A DNA stretch of 64,000 nucleotides, taken from Dillenia suffruticosa. Taxonomy: Eukaryota > Streptophyta > Magnoliopsida > Dilleniales > Dilleniaceae. Made by a program: the position numbers and the translations under genes. The DNA is taken from the NCBI GenBank assembly GCA_033439265.1, contig JAVTVX010000016.1:1904501-1968500 (forward strand), in the 5' to 3' direction. This document shows positions 24,693 through 36,464 of the stretch, piece by piece. The notes below the pieces were generated by a model. The model did no database searches, was not told where the DNA came from, and saw only the letters and a list, made by a program, of their open reading frames with translations. Within the stretch, counting starts at the first letter, position 1, and each line of letters starts with the position of its first letter.

Positions 24693-24902
24693 TCGGCCGG
24701 GCACGTAGCCCCATGCATCCCATCACCAGTCGGCCGGGCATATAGCCCCATGCATAATATCATAACGTCGGCCGGGCATACAGCCCAATGCATAATATCA
24801 TAAAGTCGGCCGGGCATACAGCCCAAAACATAATATCGTAAAGTCGGCCGGGCATACAGCCCAAAACATAATATCGTAAAGTCGGCCGGGCATATAGCCC
24901 AA
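24693..24902 (-). repeat. ~38-bp tandem repeats in the E 3' LTR
   Basis: Six units begin TCGGCCGGGCA at about 24693, 24730, 24769, 24807, 24844 and 24882. The same array is at about 30689-30897 in the other LTR. The B LTRs have three units (34594-34690, 41003-41085). Confidence 0.9.
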
Positions 24903-26468
24903 ATGTGTAAGTAAATCCATTTAAAACCATGTGCCAATGCAGTGAAAGCATTTAAAACATATCAATATGTCGAAAATGTGGCACAATATACGTTTATCAA
25001 AACTCATGGATGCATATCAATAAGGTCAGCAGTTAAGACACTCCAAAGGTCACAAAACATTTCATCAAATATTGGAAAGTCATAACAATCATACATTTTG
25101 CAGAAACATGTCATTTAAAAGATATTTTTGAAACATGGTTTTCAATCAATAGCGAATGTCAAAGTCCCACTCACAGTTCTACGGGAGGGAAGTCACTCCC
25201 TACTGACAAGCCAAATCGGATCTGACCGCTCGAGTCTCCAAAAGATCAACCTAAATCAGATTATCAAATTTCTGTAACATTCTATACTTAACCTTCAATT
25301 CATAGATAATCATTTCATAATTTGTATTCTATATGCATTCCACTTATACTCTAAACATATACAAAACCTTTCATCTTAAATTCAATCCTAGATTCGTCCA
25401 ATTTATCAATTAGAGTCGAAATCTCCTCACCTAGGGTTTTCTCGAAGCGCCGAGTCTCGTCCGAAAGTCGCTTCGGTCACTCCAAAGTCTGTAGGGTTTC
25501 CTATCAAAACAAGGTTCATTTGTTAGATCTAAACACATAGATCCGAAACAAAACCCTAAGTCATTTACCTGCGTGGAGATTCGTGAGCTGTCACGAACTC
25601 ACGGACCGTCACGGGCCGTCGCGGGCTCGTGGGCCACAGCTAGCGGGCTCGCTGGTCTGCGTGCTACGGGGTAGCGGGCCGGCGGGCTGGCGGACCGATG
25701 GGCTGAACTGGGCCGCGGGCCGTACTGGACCTGCGGGCTTGGACGGGCTGTCGGGCCTGGTGGGCCCGTGGGCTTGCTGCTGATGGGCCTGCGGCTAATG
25801 GGCCTGCAGGCTGGCGGGCCTGCGGGCCGACAGTGGCTCGCGGGCTGGTGCTTGCCCGTGTGCTGCGCTGGCTCGTGCGCGCTCGCACGCTGGCTTGTGC
25901 GCGCTCGCGCGCTCTGCTCGCGCGCCTGCTCGCGCGTGCACTGGGCCGCGCGCTCGTGCGCTGGGCCGCGCTCGTGCGCTGGGCCCCGAGCGCTCGTGCG
26001 CTGGGCCGCTCAAACTCGTGCGCTGGGTCGCGCGCCCGTGCACGCCCGTGCACTCTGGGCCGCGCACTCGGACTCACGCTCGCGCAAGAAGGGTCGCGCG
26101 CTCGCGAGCAGTCGCGCTCGCGCTACGGCGTGCTCGGGTGATCGCGCGCTCGCACGAGGGAGGGAATCACTGTTGCTGTGGTGGTGGTGCCTGCGGAAGG
26201 TCGCGGGTGGTGCGATTGTGCAGGGAAGCGGGTCGCGCGGTGGCGCGCGGAGGAGGGTAGAGAACAACGAAGAGAGAGCGATCGCGAGAGGGATCGCGAA
26301 GGGAGAGAGAGAAACCGAGAGGGAAGAAGGAGGAGAAGAAGAAGAAGAAGAAGGAGAAGAAGGAGAAGCTGCCGGCGGAGCTTGCGGTGAAGACCAACGC
26401 CGCGGTGGGGGAGGGAGGCGAAGGGTCGGCGGAGAGAGGGAGAGAGAGAGAGAGAGAGAGAAAGAAAC

Positions 26469-26492
26469 GAATTAGGGCTTTAGCCCTAATTC
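26469..26492. other. LTR-start palindrome, element E (copy at 32510-32533)
   Basis: Arms GAATTAGGGCT and AGCCCTAATTC pair perfectly around TT. A second palindrome, GCCAAAACG/CGTTTTGGC, lies at 26506-26526. Confidence 0.88.
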
Positions 26493-26530
26493 AATTGGGG
26501 GGAGGGCCAAAACGCTGCGTTTTGGCTCTC

Positions 26531-26566
<36 letters not shown>

Positions 26567-26579
26567 GCTTGGTGTTACA

Positions 26580-27660
26580 TTTTCTAACCCCCTAAAAATA
26601 AGTTTCGTCCTCGAAACTAAAAGAAAGTAATACGCTGAACAAGTGGGGGTACTGTCTCTTAAGTCTCTTAATAGTCTCTTCGGTCTCTCAGGTCTCTTAC
26701 TCGACCTAGTCACTCCTCCCCAAAACTCTGACCTATCAATCTAGAATAACTACGTGCTGAGCTAAAACACTAAGATCCTCTCTGTCGGGCCGTCCCTCGT
26801 CAGACGTTGTTTGAGCTCTTGAAAGCTCGTCTCACAACGATCGTCCCACAAGAACTTGACGCCCTTCGTATCAATCTGGTATGTATAGCGACGATCCGAG
26901 AGAATCCTCTTATGAATCGCCGATAACACCTCGCAAGACCAAGGAAACTTCGCATCTCGATCACTATCTGTGGCTGTTGGTGTGTTGGTCAGCCCAAATG
27001 GCATAACCACAAACTCGGAATGTCCATATTGATTGCGGAATGTGGTCTTGGGCACATCTTCAGCCCTGATCCGCAACTTATGATATCCAAATCGAAGATC
27101 AATCTTTGAGAAAAGCACGCGCACCATGGAACTGCTCAAATAAATCATCAATATGCGGCAAGTGTTCCGATTCTTGATGAAAACCTTGTTTAGCTGTCTA
27201 CAGTTCACACACAAATCTTAGAATCCCGTCTTTCTACTTCACGAATAATCACCGGAGCACCCTAAGCGGAAGTGCTCAAACGGATAAAACCGTTGTCCAG
27301 TAATTCCCGCTACTAGACCTAGAGCTCTCTAAACTTCACTGGCGCCATTCAGTATGGCAGAATAAATATGGGAGTGATCCCTGGAGCTAGGTCAATCTCG
27401 AAATCACACTCCCGAATTGGGGGTAGTCCGGGTAGTTCCTCGGGGATATTTAGGAAAACCTGCACCACTGGGACCTTCTCAAGCCTCGGGTCCTCAACAG
27501 TGGTGTCGATAACATGAGTTAGGTATGCCGTGCAACCTCGCGACAAGGCTTACCCAACCCGTGGGCAAAAAGGCGCTTCTCACATACGAATGGTTCGACT
27601 CGGTGTCAAATAGGACACAAGTGTCGACTTCTCATATTGCCATAACTCCTAATGTGAGGA
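26580..27660 (-). pseudogene. partial pol of element E
   Basis: Between gag and the 3' LTR, minus-strand readings show fragments of protease, reverse transcriptase ([29 protein letters not shown]) and a short stretch resembling the chromodomain tail beside the polypurine tract (26581-26600). RNase H and integrase are not recognisable. The layout matches element B. Confidence 0.8.
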
Positions 27661-27795
27661 AATAAAAGATCAGTCGATAAATATAAAAGAAAATATCTAT
27701 AGATATATATATATATCAAAATGTATGTACAACCAACATAGTTAAGCATCTACGGCTTTAACTAGTGATGGTTCTCAAAAAGTACATGGACATCT

Positions 27796-29238
27796 CTAAA
27801 CATGGGGATCAGTGGGAGGAACACCAAAAATCTCATCAGGACTCGCCTCAGCATCCTCCTGCGTCATCGCATATACACGGGCCTGTGTCCTCTGCTGCTG
27901 TCGTGATGGTCCTGGCACCGTGTTGCTCCCGGCTACCGTCCGTGGAGCGGTGTAACTCGAGTGCACAGGTGCTCCCTGCTGTCCTCCTCGGGGAACACTC
28001 GAGTGTCCACTAGCTGTGTGACCTCCAAATCCCAACTCAGGGCAAGTGCTCCTGATGTGTCCTTGCTTCCCACACCGGAAGCATGTAATGGGCATCCTAC
28101 ACTCTCCAAAAGGGTGGTGTCCAACACATCGGCGGCAAAAGGGGTGCCATTGATCTGAAGTCTGAGTAGTGGCACTAGGGGCCGGTGTCCTAAATCCCTG
28201 AGATCGTGATCCCTGTCCAGGATGTGCTTGTCTCGGCTGAGAAAAGTCTTCCTGATATCCTGAACTCCTGCCCTTCTTCGAGCCCTCGCTTGAAGAAGCC
28301 CCAGATCTCTTCTTTTGCTCCCTGTTCTCCCGCTGTCTGCCCTCAGCACGGACGATATCCTCCGCCCTAAATGCTGAGTCCACAATCTCCGCAAGGGAGG
28401 AACTAGGGGTCACTGTCATGTACCTCCTGATGTTCAAGTTGAGGCCGTCCTCAAACTTGAACCGTAGCTGCGTCGGCGTCGCTAAGTCTGGAACAAAAGC
28501 AGCTAGTCGCCTCAACTCCATCTCATACTCTGTCACTGTCCTGGCTCCCTGCCGCAAGTGCAGAAACTCTGCCCTCTTGCGGTCCTGCTGGAACTCAGAG
28601 AAGTACCTGCGATCGAACTCCCGTACGAAGTCCTCCCATCACAGCGGCTCGGTAGCATCGTCACAAATCGCCTCCCACCAAGTGAGGGCGTCACCATCTA
28701 AAAGTCTCTCTGCTATCCGAAGCCGGTAGTTCTCGCTCAACCCCAAATCAGTCAAAATCCTGCGGGTACGGTTGATCCAGTGCTTCGCTGCTGTGGGATC
28801 ACCCGTCCCTGCGAACTCTGTGCAGCCTAACTGCCTCGCCTCCTTCACCAGCTGGGTGAGCTCGTGAATACGCCTCAAGGTGGAGGAGATAGTGTCGCTA
28901 GGTCCCGACACAGTAGAAGGATCAGCAACTGGTGGCTGATCTGGTACAACAGAAGGTGGTACGGCCGTAGGAGTCGGCACGGCCGTCGGTGGTGGTGGTG
29001 GAGGTGGCATCTGAATTCCGTGTGAGGTGTACCACTCGTACACCTGCCTAAACGCCTCAAGGGACGGTGGTGGAACCTCGGCAGGAGCAGCCGGCCGAGT
29101 AGGCGCTACAGGGGGCGCCCGTGTAGAGAAAGCAGCCTCAGGCACTCCAAGGGTCTCAGGCTCCCTCGGAGGGTCAGGCACGTGAGGGGTCGCGGGTCTA
29201 GCTCCGCGTCCTACTGGTCTACCGCGTCTAGGCGGCAT
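27796..29238 (-). pseudogene. gag of element E
   Basis: Starts MPPRRGRPVGRG. It has a Pro-rich N-terminal segment, a gag domain (AKHWINRTRRIL, LDGDALTWWEA, about 28650-28830) and a CCHC knuckle, CFRCGKQGHIRSTC (about 28048-28089). It ends near a GVPPTDPHV tail. It is about 480 codons, the same size as gag of F. It has about one break and is otherwise well kept, in line with a very recent insertion. Confidence 0.88.
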
Positions 29239-29536
29239 AATTCTGCAAGGAGAGAACTTTCATTAGATATACTTCTAGAGTTTGACATGATTTAAAAATT
29301 AGGGCTAGTTATTCGTAACTAACCCCCTAAAATGAATGAAGTTTTGGACCTCAGAATTTAATCAATTAGGTTAGATACTAATCGTATCTAACCCCCTAAA
29401 ATGAATAACTCATATGTCGAAAACCATGTATGGGATATTAAATGATTGCGTGAAACTTCCAATGCATTGAGGACTTAAAATCAAGTTACTTGGGAATGTT
29501 TTCAAATCATTTTATAAAACATAGCTCTAAACCAAG

Positions 29537-29549
29537 AGCTCTGATACCA
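29537..29549 (-). other. Primer-binding site of element E
   Basis: The minus strand reads TGGTATCAGAGCTC, matching the initiator-Met tRNA 3' end over TGGTATCAGAGC, seven bases inside the 5' LTR. Confidence 0.88.
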
Positions 29550-29556
29550 ACCGAAC

Positions 29557-32500
29557 TGTCACGCCCCGAACCGGGATCGTGAACAGCCGCCCGTTGTCCC
29601 TGGATGCCGGCTGGATTTTTACAGAAAATCGGGCAGAACCTCCCCATAAATCGGAGGTTTCCCATGTACAATTTCACCTGTATATGACATTCATCCAGTA
29701 CAAATAAACAATTGGCCATCCCGGCCTCTCCAAAATCAACAATATCCACAGCCAACATCCAGAACAACGCAAGGCTATAAAGTTTCTAACAGTCCTAGCA
29801 ACAGACCTCTACTGTCATGCCCAACTAGAGCATGAGCAGCCGCCACACCGAGCGGACTTAAATTCTACGCATATATAAAATAAATTCCCAAGTTATTTTT
29901 AAATATTTACAAATGCCTCAATGCAACGAAATAATCAACACGCGAGTTTCGCGAAATAAAGTCCATAATTTATACAGTCATCCCAGAAAATTTATATAAA
30001 TACATTGGTCAATCTAAAACCTCCAATACATAATAATATCACCAATCATCATAGCGGAAGAGATGGAAAATATCCATACCCAATCCCAGTGGTATCTCCT
30101 CGATCCAACACTAATCCTGTGGGAAAGAAAGTGAGGGATGAGTATCTATGGGAGGATACTCAGTAAGTGAGGGGATTGACATCATGCTATCAATATCGAG
30201 GTGAATTTGGAGTGTCAAAGCATAAGATAAGAAAATATCCACAGTGTGCAAACCAATCATGTTATTTCAAAATCATATATAATACGCACACATCAGAAAG
30301 CAAGATATGCATCCTAAAATTTTACATCAATGTCATGAAGAACCGGCCAATGAAATATTCCCGGCAATGGTCTACCTCGACCAAGGACGGCGCATTGGGG
30401 GTTTTTTCCAAATGCAAGTATTAAAGAATGGTTCTCTGCCCCAATGTTGGCCACAGACTACCCCAACTAGCCTGTAAAAAAATATATAGTGTACATATAA
30501 CTAGTCGGCCGTGTATGGTGCCCCCGCCTGGTGCTAGACGGAGCCGTACTCAACGTCCTCTCCGATGAGGGTCAACCTGGGACACCCATACACACGACAA
30601 TCTGGCGGATACCTCCGGCCGAAGCGTATCCGGACACAAGGGGTGCCTCTACCAGATGTCCTTCGTAGCTACGGATCACAATATCAAATCGGCCGGGCAC
30701 GTAGCCCCATGCATCCCATCACCAGTCGGCCGGGCATATAGCCCCATGCATAATATCATAACGTCGGCCGGGCATACAGCCCAATGCATAATATCATAAA
30801 GTCGGCCGGGCATACAGCCCAAAACATAATATCGTAAAGTCGGCCGGGCATACAGCCCAAAACATAATATCGTAAAGTCGGCCGGGCATATAGCCCAAAT
30901 GTGTAAGTAAATCCATTTAAAACCATGTGCCAATGCAGTGAAAGCATTTAAAACATATCAATATGTCGAAAATGTGGCACAATATACGTTTATCAAAACT
31001 CATGGATGCATATCAATAAGGTCAGCAGTTAAGACACTCCAAAGGTCACAAAACATTTCATCAAATATTGGAAAGTCATAACAATCATACATTTTGCAGA
31101 AACATGTCATTTAAAAGATATTTTTGAAACATGGTTTTCAATCAATAGCGAATGTCAAAGTCCCACTCACAGTTCTACGGGAGGGAAGTCACTCCCTACT
31201 GACAAGCCAAATCGGATCTGACCGCTCGAGTCTCCAAAAGATCAACCTAAATCAGATTATCAAATTTCTGTAACATTCTATACTTAACCTTCAATTCATA
31301 GATAATCATTTCATAATTTGTATTCTATATGCATTCCACTTATACTCTAAACATATACAAAACCTTTCATCTTAAATTCAATCCTAGATTCGTCCAATTT
31401 ATCAATTAGAGTCGAAATCTCCTCACCTAGGGTTTTCTCGAAGCGCCGAGTCTCGTCCGAAAGTCGCTTCGGTCACTCCAAAGTCTGTAGGGTTTCCTAT
31501 CAAAACAAGGTTCATTTGTTAGATCTAAACACATAGATCCGAAACAAAACCCTAAGTCATTTACCTGCGTGGAGATTCGTGAGCTGTCACGAACTCACGG
31601 ACCGTCACGGGCCGTCGCGGGCTCGTGGGCCACAGCTAGCGGGCTCGCTGGTCTGCGTGCTACGGGGTAGCGGGCCGGCGGGCTGGCGGACCGATGGGCT
31701 GAACTGGGCCGCGGGCCGTACTGGACCTGCGGGCTTGGACGGGCTGTCGGGCCTGGTGGGCCCGTGGGCTTGCTGCTGATGGGCCTGCGGCTAATGGGCC
31801 TGCAGGCTGGCGGGCCTGCGGGCCGACAGTGGCTCGCGGGCTGGTGCTCGCCCGTGTGCTGCGCTGGCTCGTGCGCGCTCGCACGCTGGCTTGTGCGCGC
31901 TCGCGCGCTGCTGCGCGCCCCTGCGCGCTCGCGCGCTCTGCTCGCGCGCTCTGCTCGCGCGCCTGCTCGCGCGTGCACTGGGCCGCGCGCTCGTGCGCTG
32001 GGCCGCGCTCGTGCGCTGGGCCCCGAGCGCTCGTGCGCTGGGCCGCTCAAACTCGTGCGCTGGGTCGCGCGCCCGTGCACGCCCGTGCACTCTGGGCCGC
32101 GCACTCGGACTCACGCTCGCGCAAGAAGGGTCGCGCGCTCGCGAGCAGTCGCGCTCGCGCTACGGCGTGCTCGGGTGATCGCGCGCTCGCACGAGGGAGG
32201 GAATCACTGTTGCTGTGGTGGTGGTGCCTGCGGAAGGTCGCGGGTGGTGCGATTGTGCAGGGAAGCGGGTCGCGCGGTGGCGCGCGGAGGAGGGTAGAGA
32301 ACAACGAAGAGAGAGCGATCGCGAGAGGGATCGCGAAGGGAGAGAGAGAAACCGAGAGGGAAGAAGGAGGAGAAGAAGAAGAAGAAGAAGGAGAAGAAGG
32401 AGAAGCTGCCGGCGGAGCTTGCGGTGAAGACCAACGCCGCGGTGGGGGAGGGAGGCGAAGGGTCGGCGGAGAGAGGGAGAGAGAGAGAGAGAGAGAGAGA

Positions 32501-32571
32501 GAAAGAAACGAATTAGGGCTTTAGCCCTAATTCAATTGGGGGGAGGGCCAAAACGCTGCGTTTTGGCTCTC

Positions 32572-32634
<63 letters not shown>

Positions 32635-32647
32635 GCTTGGTGTTACA
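29557..32647 (-). repeat. Element E 5' LTR (3091 bp)
   Basis: Nearly identical to 23561-26579. It is longer mainly through extra GC-rich repeat copies near 31907-31950 and a T tract of over 50 bases (about 32576-32632). Confidence 0.93.
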
Positions 32648-34375
32648 GAAAATATATGGAATTTGAAGAGAATGCATTTTTTTTTAGTTTGATATGTGAT
32701 TTTAGGGTTAATTCTGACTTCTATGTGAATTTAGATCGATTAATACGGAAGGAACGTGTTAAATGAAATTAGAAACTTATTAGGTTGATGAGATTAGTTT
32801 TCCCTGGAGTTTGAATTGAAATTGTGAATTATTGGTCTAGGTGGACCTTTTGGAGACTTGAAAGGAGTCATTTTAGAAAGCTAATGGAAATAGAGAGTGA
32901 ATACCCTCCCTAGAGGTGAGTGGATGGTTCATTGTGTTCATGAATGAGAAACCTGTTTTAAAATTGCTTTATAAATGATTTTCGAAATATTTTACGTGAT
33001 TTATGCGAATTGTTTTGTAACTGTGGGCTATCTGAACTGAATTATAAAGTATAAATGCATCCATTGTGTTTAAAAATGATTCTGTGCCATATGTTATTTG
33101 ATATTGCTTTATGAATTGATTTGGCATGAGATTGTTAATGATTTGATGGAAAATTATGACACATTGCTTGTGAACTGGATTGATTTAGAAATGAAGGGTG
33201 CCGCAGATGACTATAGTCATATTCCCACCACGGAGCGACCCGACGGGGTGGCATGGTTTGGGGTTTGGATGTGCAGGGGAGTTAGACGTCCTTCCCTCTG
33301 CCGAAGTCGTACTATATCTGGTGTACCCCGGTGAGGTACGAGCCAACGCCAAGGTAGGGGGTTTATTTTGAGACATTCGACAGAAAAACCCTTGGCGGGA
33401 TTTCGTCTGGGTTTAGCCGCCCTAAAACGGAAGTGTTTTTCGATGGAACCCCAAGATTTTCTAAAGTGATAATTGACATGGATGCATATTTTGTAAATTG
33501 TGATTTATTGAAATATTTTATGCATATGAACTGTTATTTATGAGATATGTTTTGACTGCCCCACATTTACCCCTTATTTATGAACACAATCATACCATTG
33601 CACTCCACTCACTGATTATACCCCTATACTCACCCCTCTCTTCCATTTTTTCAGAGGAGACTTAGTTGGAAGACTACTCGACGGAGCTTGTGCAGTATTT
33701 TTGCGAATTGTATAGGTATTTGACACATGCAGGGTTACTTTTGAAGATTTATAGATCTCAAACCATGGAAATAGAAAACTGTATATCGCCTGCCGTGCGG
33801 ATTTCATTGATACTGGCCGAGTTGTTGGCAAATATTGATAAAATCCGCTGATTTTTTATTTGTTCTTTATTATCTTAATTACTCGATTATTTTTATAAAA
33901 CGGTTTATATCTGTACTGGGACATTTGGACTGTAAATCTTAATTTCGATACTTTTCTCTGATTTTGTGAAGTTCTGTACAACTCATACCGTTAAGACTCT
34001 ACCGATACTGGCTTGTCTTCCTCAGGTAAGTGTTGGTAAAGTCCGACGGCTATGTTTTGGGATTTCTTGTTTGTCCACGCTTTATTGAGGTGAGAATTCT
34101 GAATGGCTAAGATGGCCACATCGCATGCGTGCTTGTACAGGATCTCACTCCCTGATATGTACCAATGTGTGTGTTTGAATGTTCAGGGATGAGCCGGATG
34201 GGTTCCTTGCGTGTGTATTGTTATATGATTTCACGTTTTGAAAAGTCTTATGCTTTCGATCATTTATTGTATATTTGATACCCTTGCGGAGTCCCAGTAT
34301 ACGGGGAAGTTTTGGCCGTGTATCGAGACGACGCGACGGTTGTCGCGTGGTCGATCCGAGGATCGGGGCGTGATA
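32648..34375 (+). repeat. Element C 3' LTR, third segment
   Basis: Resumes GAAAATATATGG, matching the 5' LTR from about 12436 to its end. The three segments add up to about 2.4 kb, equal to the 5' LTR. Confidence 0.9.
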
Positions 34376-34380
34376 TAGCC

Positions 34381-36464
34381 TGTAAATAATAATAATGTAC
34401 ATATAACTAGTCGGCCGTGTATGGTGCCCCTGCCTGGTGCTAAACGGAGCCGTACTCAACGTCCTCTCTGATGAGGGTCAACCTAGAACACCCATACACA
34501 TAACGATCTAACGGATATCTTCGGCCGAAGCGTATCCGGACACAAGGGGTGCCTCTACCAGATATCCTTCTTAGTTATGGATCACAATATCATATCGGCT
34601 GGGCACATAGTCCCATGCATCCCATCACCATGTCGGCCGGGCATATAGCCCCATGCATCATATCATAACGTCGGCCGAGCATACAGCCCAAATATATAAG
34701 TAAATCCATTTAAAACCATGTGCCAATGCAGTGGAAGCATTAAAAACATGTCAATAAGTCGAAAATGTGGCACAATATTCAGTTATCAAAACTCATGGAT
34801 GCATATAAAAAAAGTCAGAAATTAAGACACTCCAAATGTCACAAAACATTTCATATAATATTCGAAAATTCTAACAATCATACATTTTGCAAAAACATGT
34901 CATTTAAAAAGTATTTTTGAAACATGGTTTTCAATCAATAGCGAATGTCAAAATCTCACTCACGGTTCTAGGGAGGGTGGTCACTCCCTATTTTCAAAAC
35001 CAATCAAATCTGATTTCTCGAGTCTCCAAAAAAAGATCAACCTAATCAGATAATCAAAATTGAATATTAATTTCTCAAGTATCTTTAGAGTTTATTCGAA
35101 AGATATGAAATGTACAATATCCTCCACTTTACAACTCATTTCATTCCAACCCTACAACCTAGATACTTTCATGCATATTTCAAAATTTAACCCTAAGGGA
35201 AACTATTCAAATTAACTCGATATGATTTTGTGATTCTATAACATACTTCTTTCGTATCAAACCATCTAGTTTCTGTAATATTCTATACTTAATTCTATTC
35301 GCATTCTACTTACACTCTAAACATATACAGAACCTTTCATCTTAGATTCAATCCTAGATTCATTCAATGTATCAGTTAGAGCCGAAATCTCCTCACCTAG
35401 GGTTTTCTCAAAGCGCAGAGTCTCGTCCGAATGTCACTTCGGTCACTCCAAGGTCTTTAGTGTTTTCTAACGAAACAAGATTTATTTGTTAGATCTAAAC
35501 ACTTAGATCAGAAACAAAACCCTAAGTCATTTACCTGCGTGGAGGTTCGTGGGCTGTCACGAGCTCACGGGCCGTCGCGGGCTCGTGGGTTCGCGAGTCA
35601 GTGGGCTTCGGCTAGCGGGCTCGCGGTCTGTGGGCCAGTAGGCTAAAGGGCCGGCAGGCCTACGGGCTGGTGGGCCTACAGGCTGGCTGGCCTGCAGCTG
35701 ATGGGCCTGCAGGCTGGCGGGCTTGCGGGTGATGGGCCTGCAGGTTGGCGGGCCTACGGGTGATGGGCCTGCGGCTGGCGGGCTGATGGGCCTGTAGCTG
35801 ATGGGCTTGCGGGCCGACAGTGGCTTGTAGGCCGCAGTGGCTTGCGGGCTAGTACTCATGCACTGGCTCGGGCGCTGGCTCGCACTCGCGGGCTTGGTCC
35901 TACTCGCGGCCTGGGCTCGCACTGCGGGCTCGGTCCTACTCGCGGCCTGCGCGAGCTCGGTCCTGCTCGCGGCCTGGCTCACGCAAGCGGGCTGGGTCCT
36001 GCTCGCGGCCTGAGGCGCGCTGTGTTCGCACTATGCTAGTGCGGAGAGGATCACGCAGGGGTGTGATCGTGCTCGCGCTCGCGCGCTGGCTGGATCGCGA
36101 GGTGGCAGAAGGCGCTGGGTTGCGCTCGCGGAGGCTCGCGGCGAAGGAAAGCGAGGCGGAGAGAGAGCGATCGCGGGAGATCGCGAGAGGGAGAGAAAGA
36201 AATAGTGAGATAGAGAGAGAAACCGAAGGGAAAGAAAGAAGAAAAAGAATAAAAAGATGGTGGTGATGGCAGTGGCTGTGGCGGAGGAAGACGAATGGCC
36301 ACGGAAGAGGAAAAGTCAGGGAGAGAGAGAGAGAGGGAGAGAAGGAAAAAGGGGTTAGGGTTTTAACCCTAATCCCAAATTGGGGACGCAGCGTTTTGCC
36401 CCAAAACGCTGCGTCTCCAATCCTTTTTTTTTATTTTTTATTATTTTTTTTATTTTGTATTACA
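34381..36464 (-). repeat. Element B 3' LTR, inner segment
   Basis: Continues from 11773 after removal of element C. It contains three ~38-bp TCGGCCGGGCA repeats (34594-34690), a GC-rich stretch (35540-36130), a GA-rich tract and two palindromes (36351-36376 and 36385-36415). It ends TATTACA at 36464. The total LTR length is about 3.04 kb. There are no genes; the Ala/Arg/Pro-rich ORFs are composition artefacts. Confidence 0.88.
36351..36415. other. Paired palindromes near LTR start, element B
   Basis: The first palindrome has core arms TTAGGGTT/AACCCTAA (within 36351-36376). The second (36385-36415) has 14-bp arms GACGCAGCGTTTTG and CAAAACGCTGCGTC around CCC. The other B LTR has equivalents at 53371-53396 and just after. 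Confidence 0.85.

Larger units (their letters stand above)
23561..26579 (-). repeat. Element E 3' LTR (3019 bp)
   Basis: Contains the hairpin at 24143-24166, six ~38-bp TCGGCCGGGCA repeats (24693-24902), a GC-rich block (25580-26260), a (GA)n tract, two palindromes (26469-26492, 26506-26526) and a poly-T tract before the TGTTACA end. The long Arg/Ala-rich ORFs on both strands (such as 25768-26475) reflect the GC-rich repeat block and are not genes. Confidence 0.93.
23561..32647 (-). mobile_element. Element E: very young, compact Tekay-like Gypsy element
   Basis: The ends are TGTCACGCCCCG and GGTGTTACA, with the target duplication GAAAA (23556-23560 and 32648-32652). The two LTRs differ by about four substitutions in ~3.0 kb, plus length changes in the GC-rich block, GA tract and T tract. 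That is the least divergence of any element here. The internal region is only ~3.0 kb. It holds gag and parts of protease and reverse transcriptase, and lacks recognisable RNase H and integrase. It looks like a non-autonomous member of the B lineage. Gag has about one break. Confidence 0.92.
11774..34375 (+). mobile_element. Element C: Tekay-like Gypsy element nested in B
   Basis: The boundaries are TGTGAAACCGG at 11774 and CGTGATA at 34375, with the target duplication TAGCC at 11769-11773 and 34376-34380. The parts are 5' LTR, primer site, gag, protease, reverse transcriptase, RNase H, integrase with chromodomain, polypurine tract and a 3' LTR split by D and E. Without insertions it is about 10.0 kb. 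A ~140-bp LTR sample differs by roughly 3-4%, so it is younger than B and older than E and F. It is structurally complete but broken, with half a dozen or more breaks in coding parts. Confidence 0.92.

Noticed and set aside
24693-24902. CRISPR-like regular array
   Set aside because: The ~38-bp units are head-to-tail with no unique spacers, are copied in both LTRs, and the genome is plant.
25768-26475. Long Arg/Ala/Gly-rich ORFs on both strands in GC-rich LTR blocks (also 31829-32524, 22583-22938, 41512-41955, 49493-49948)
   Set aside because: They read a CpG-rich short tandem motif and GA tracts in several frames on both strands at once. They lie inside LTRs and have no recognisable domain.
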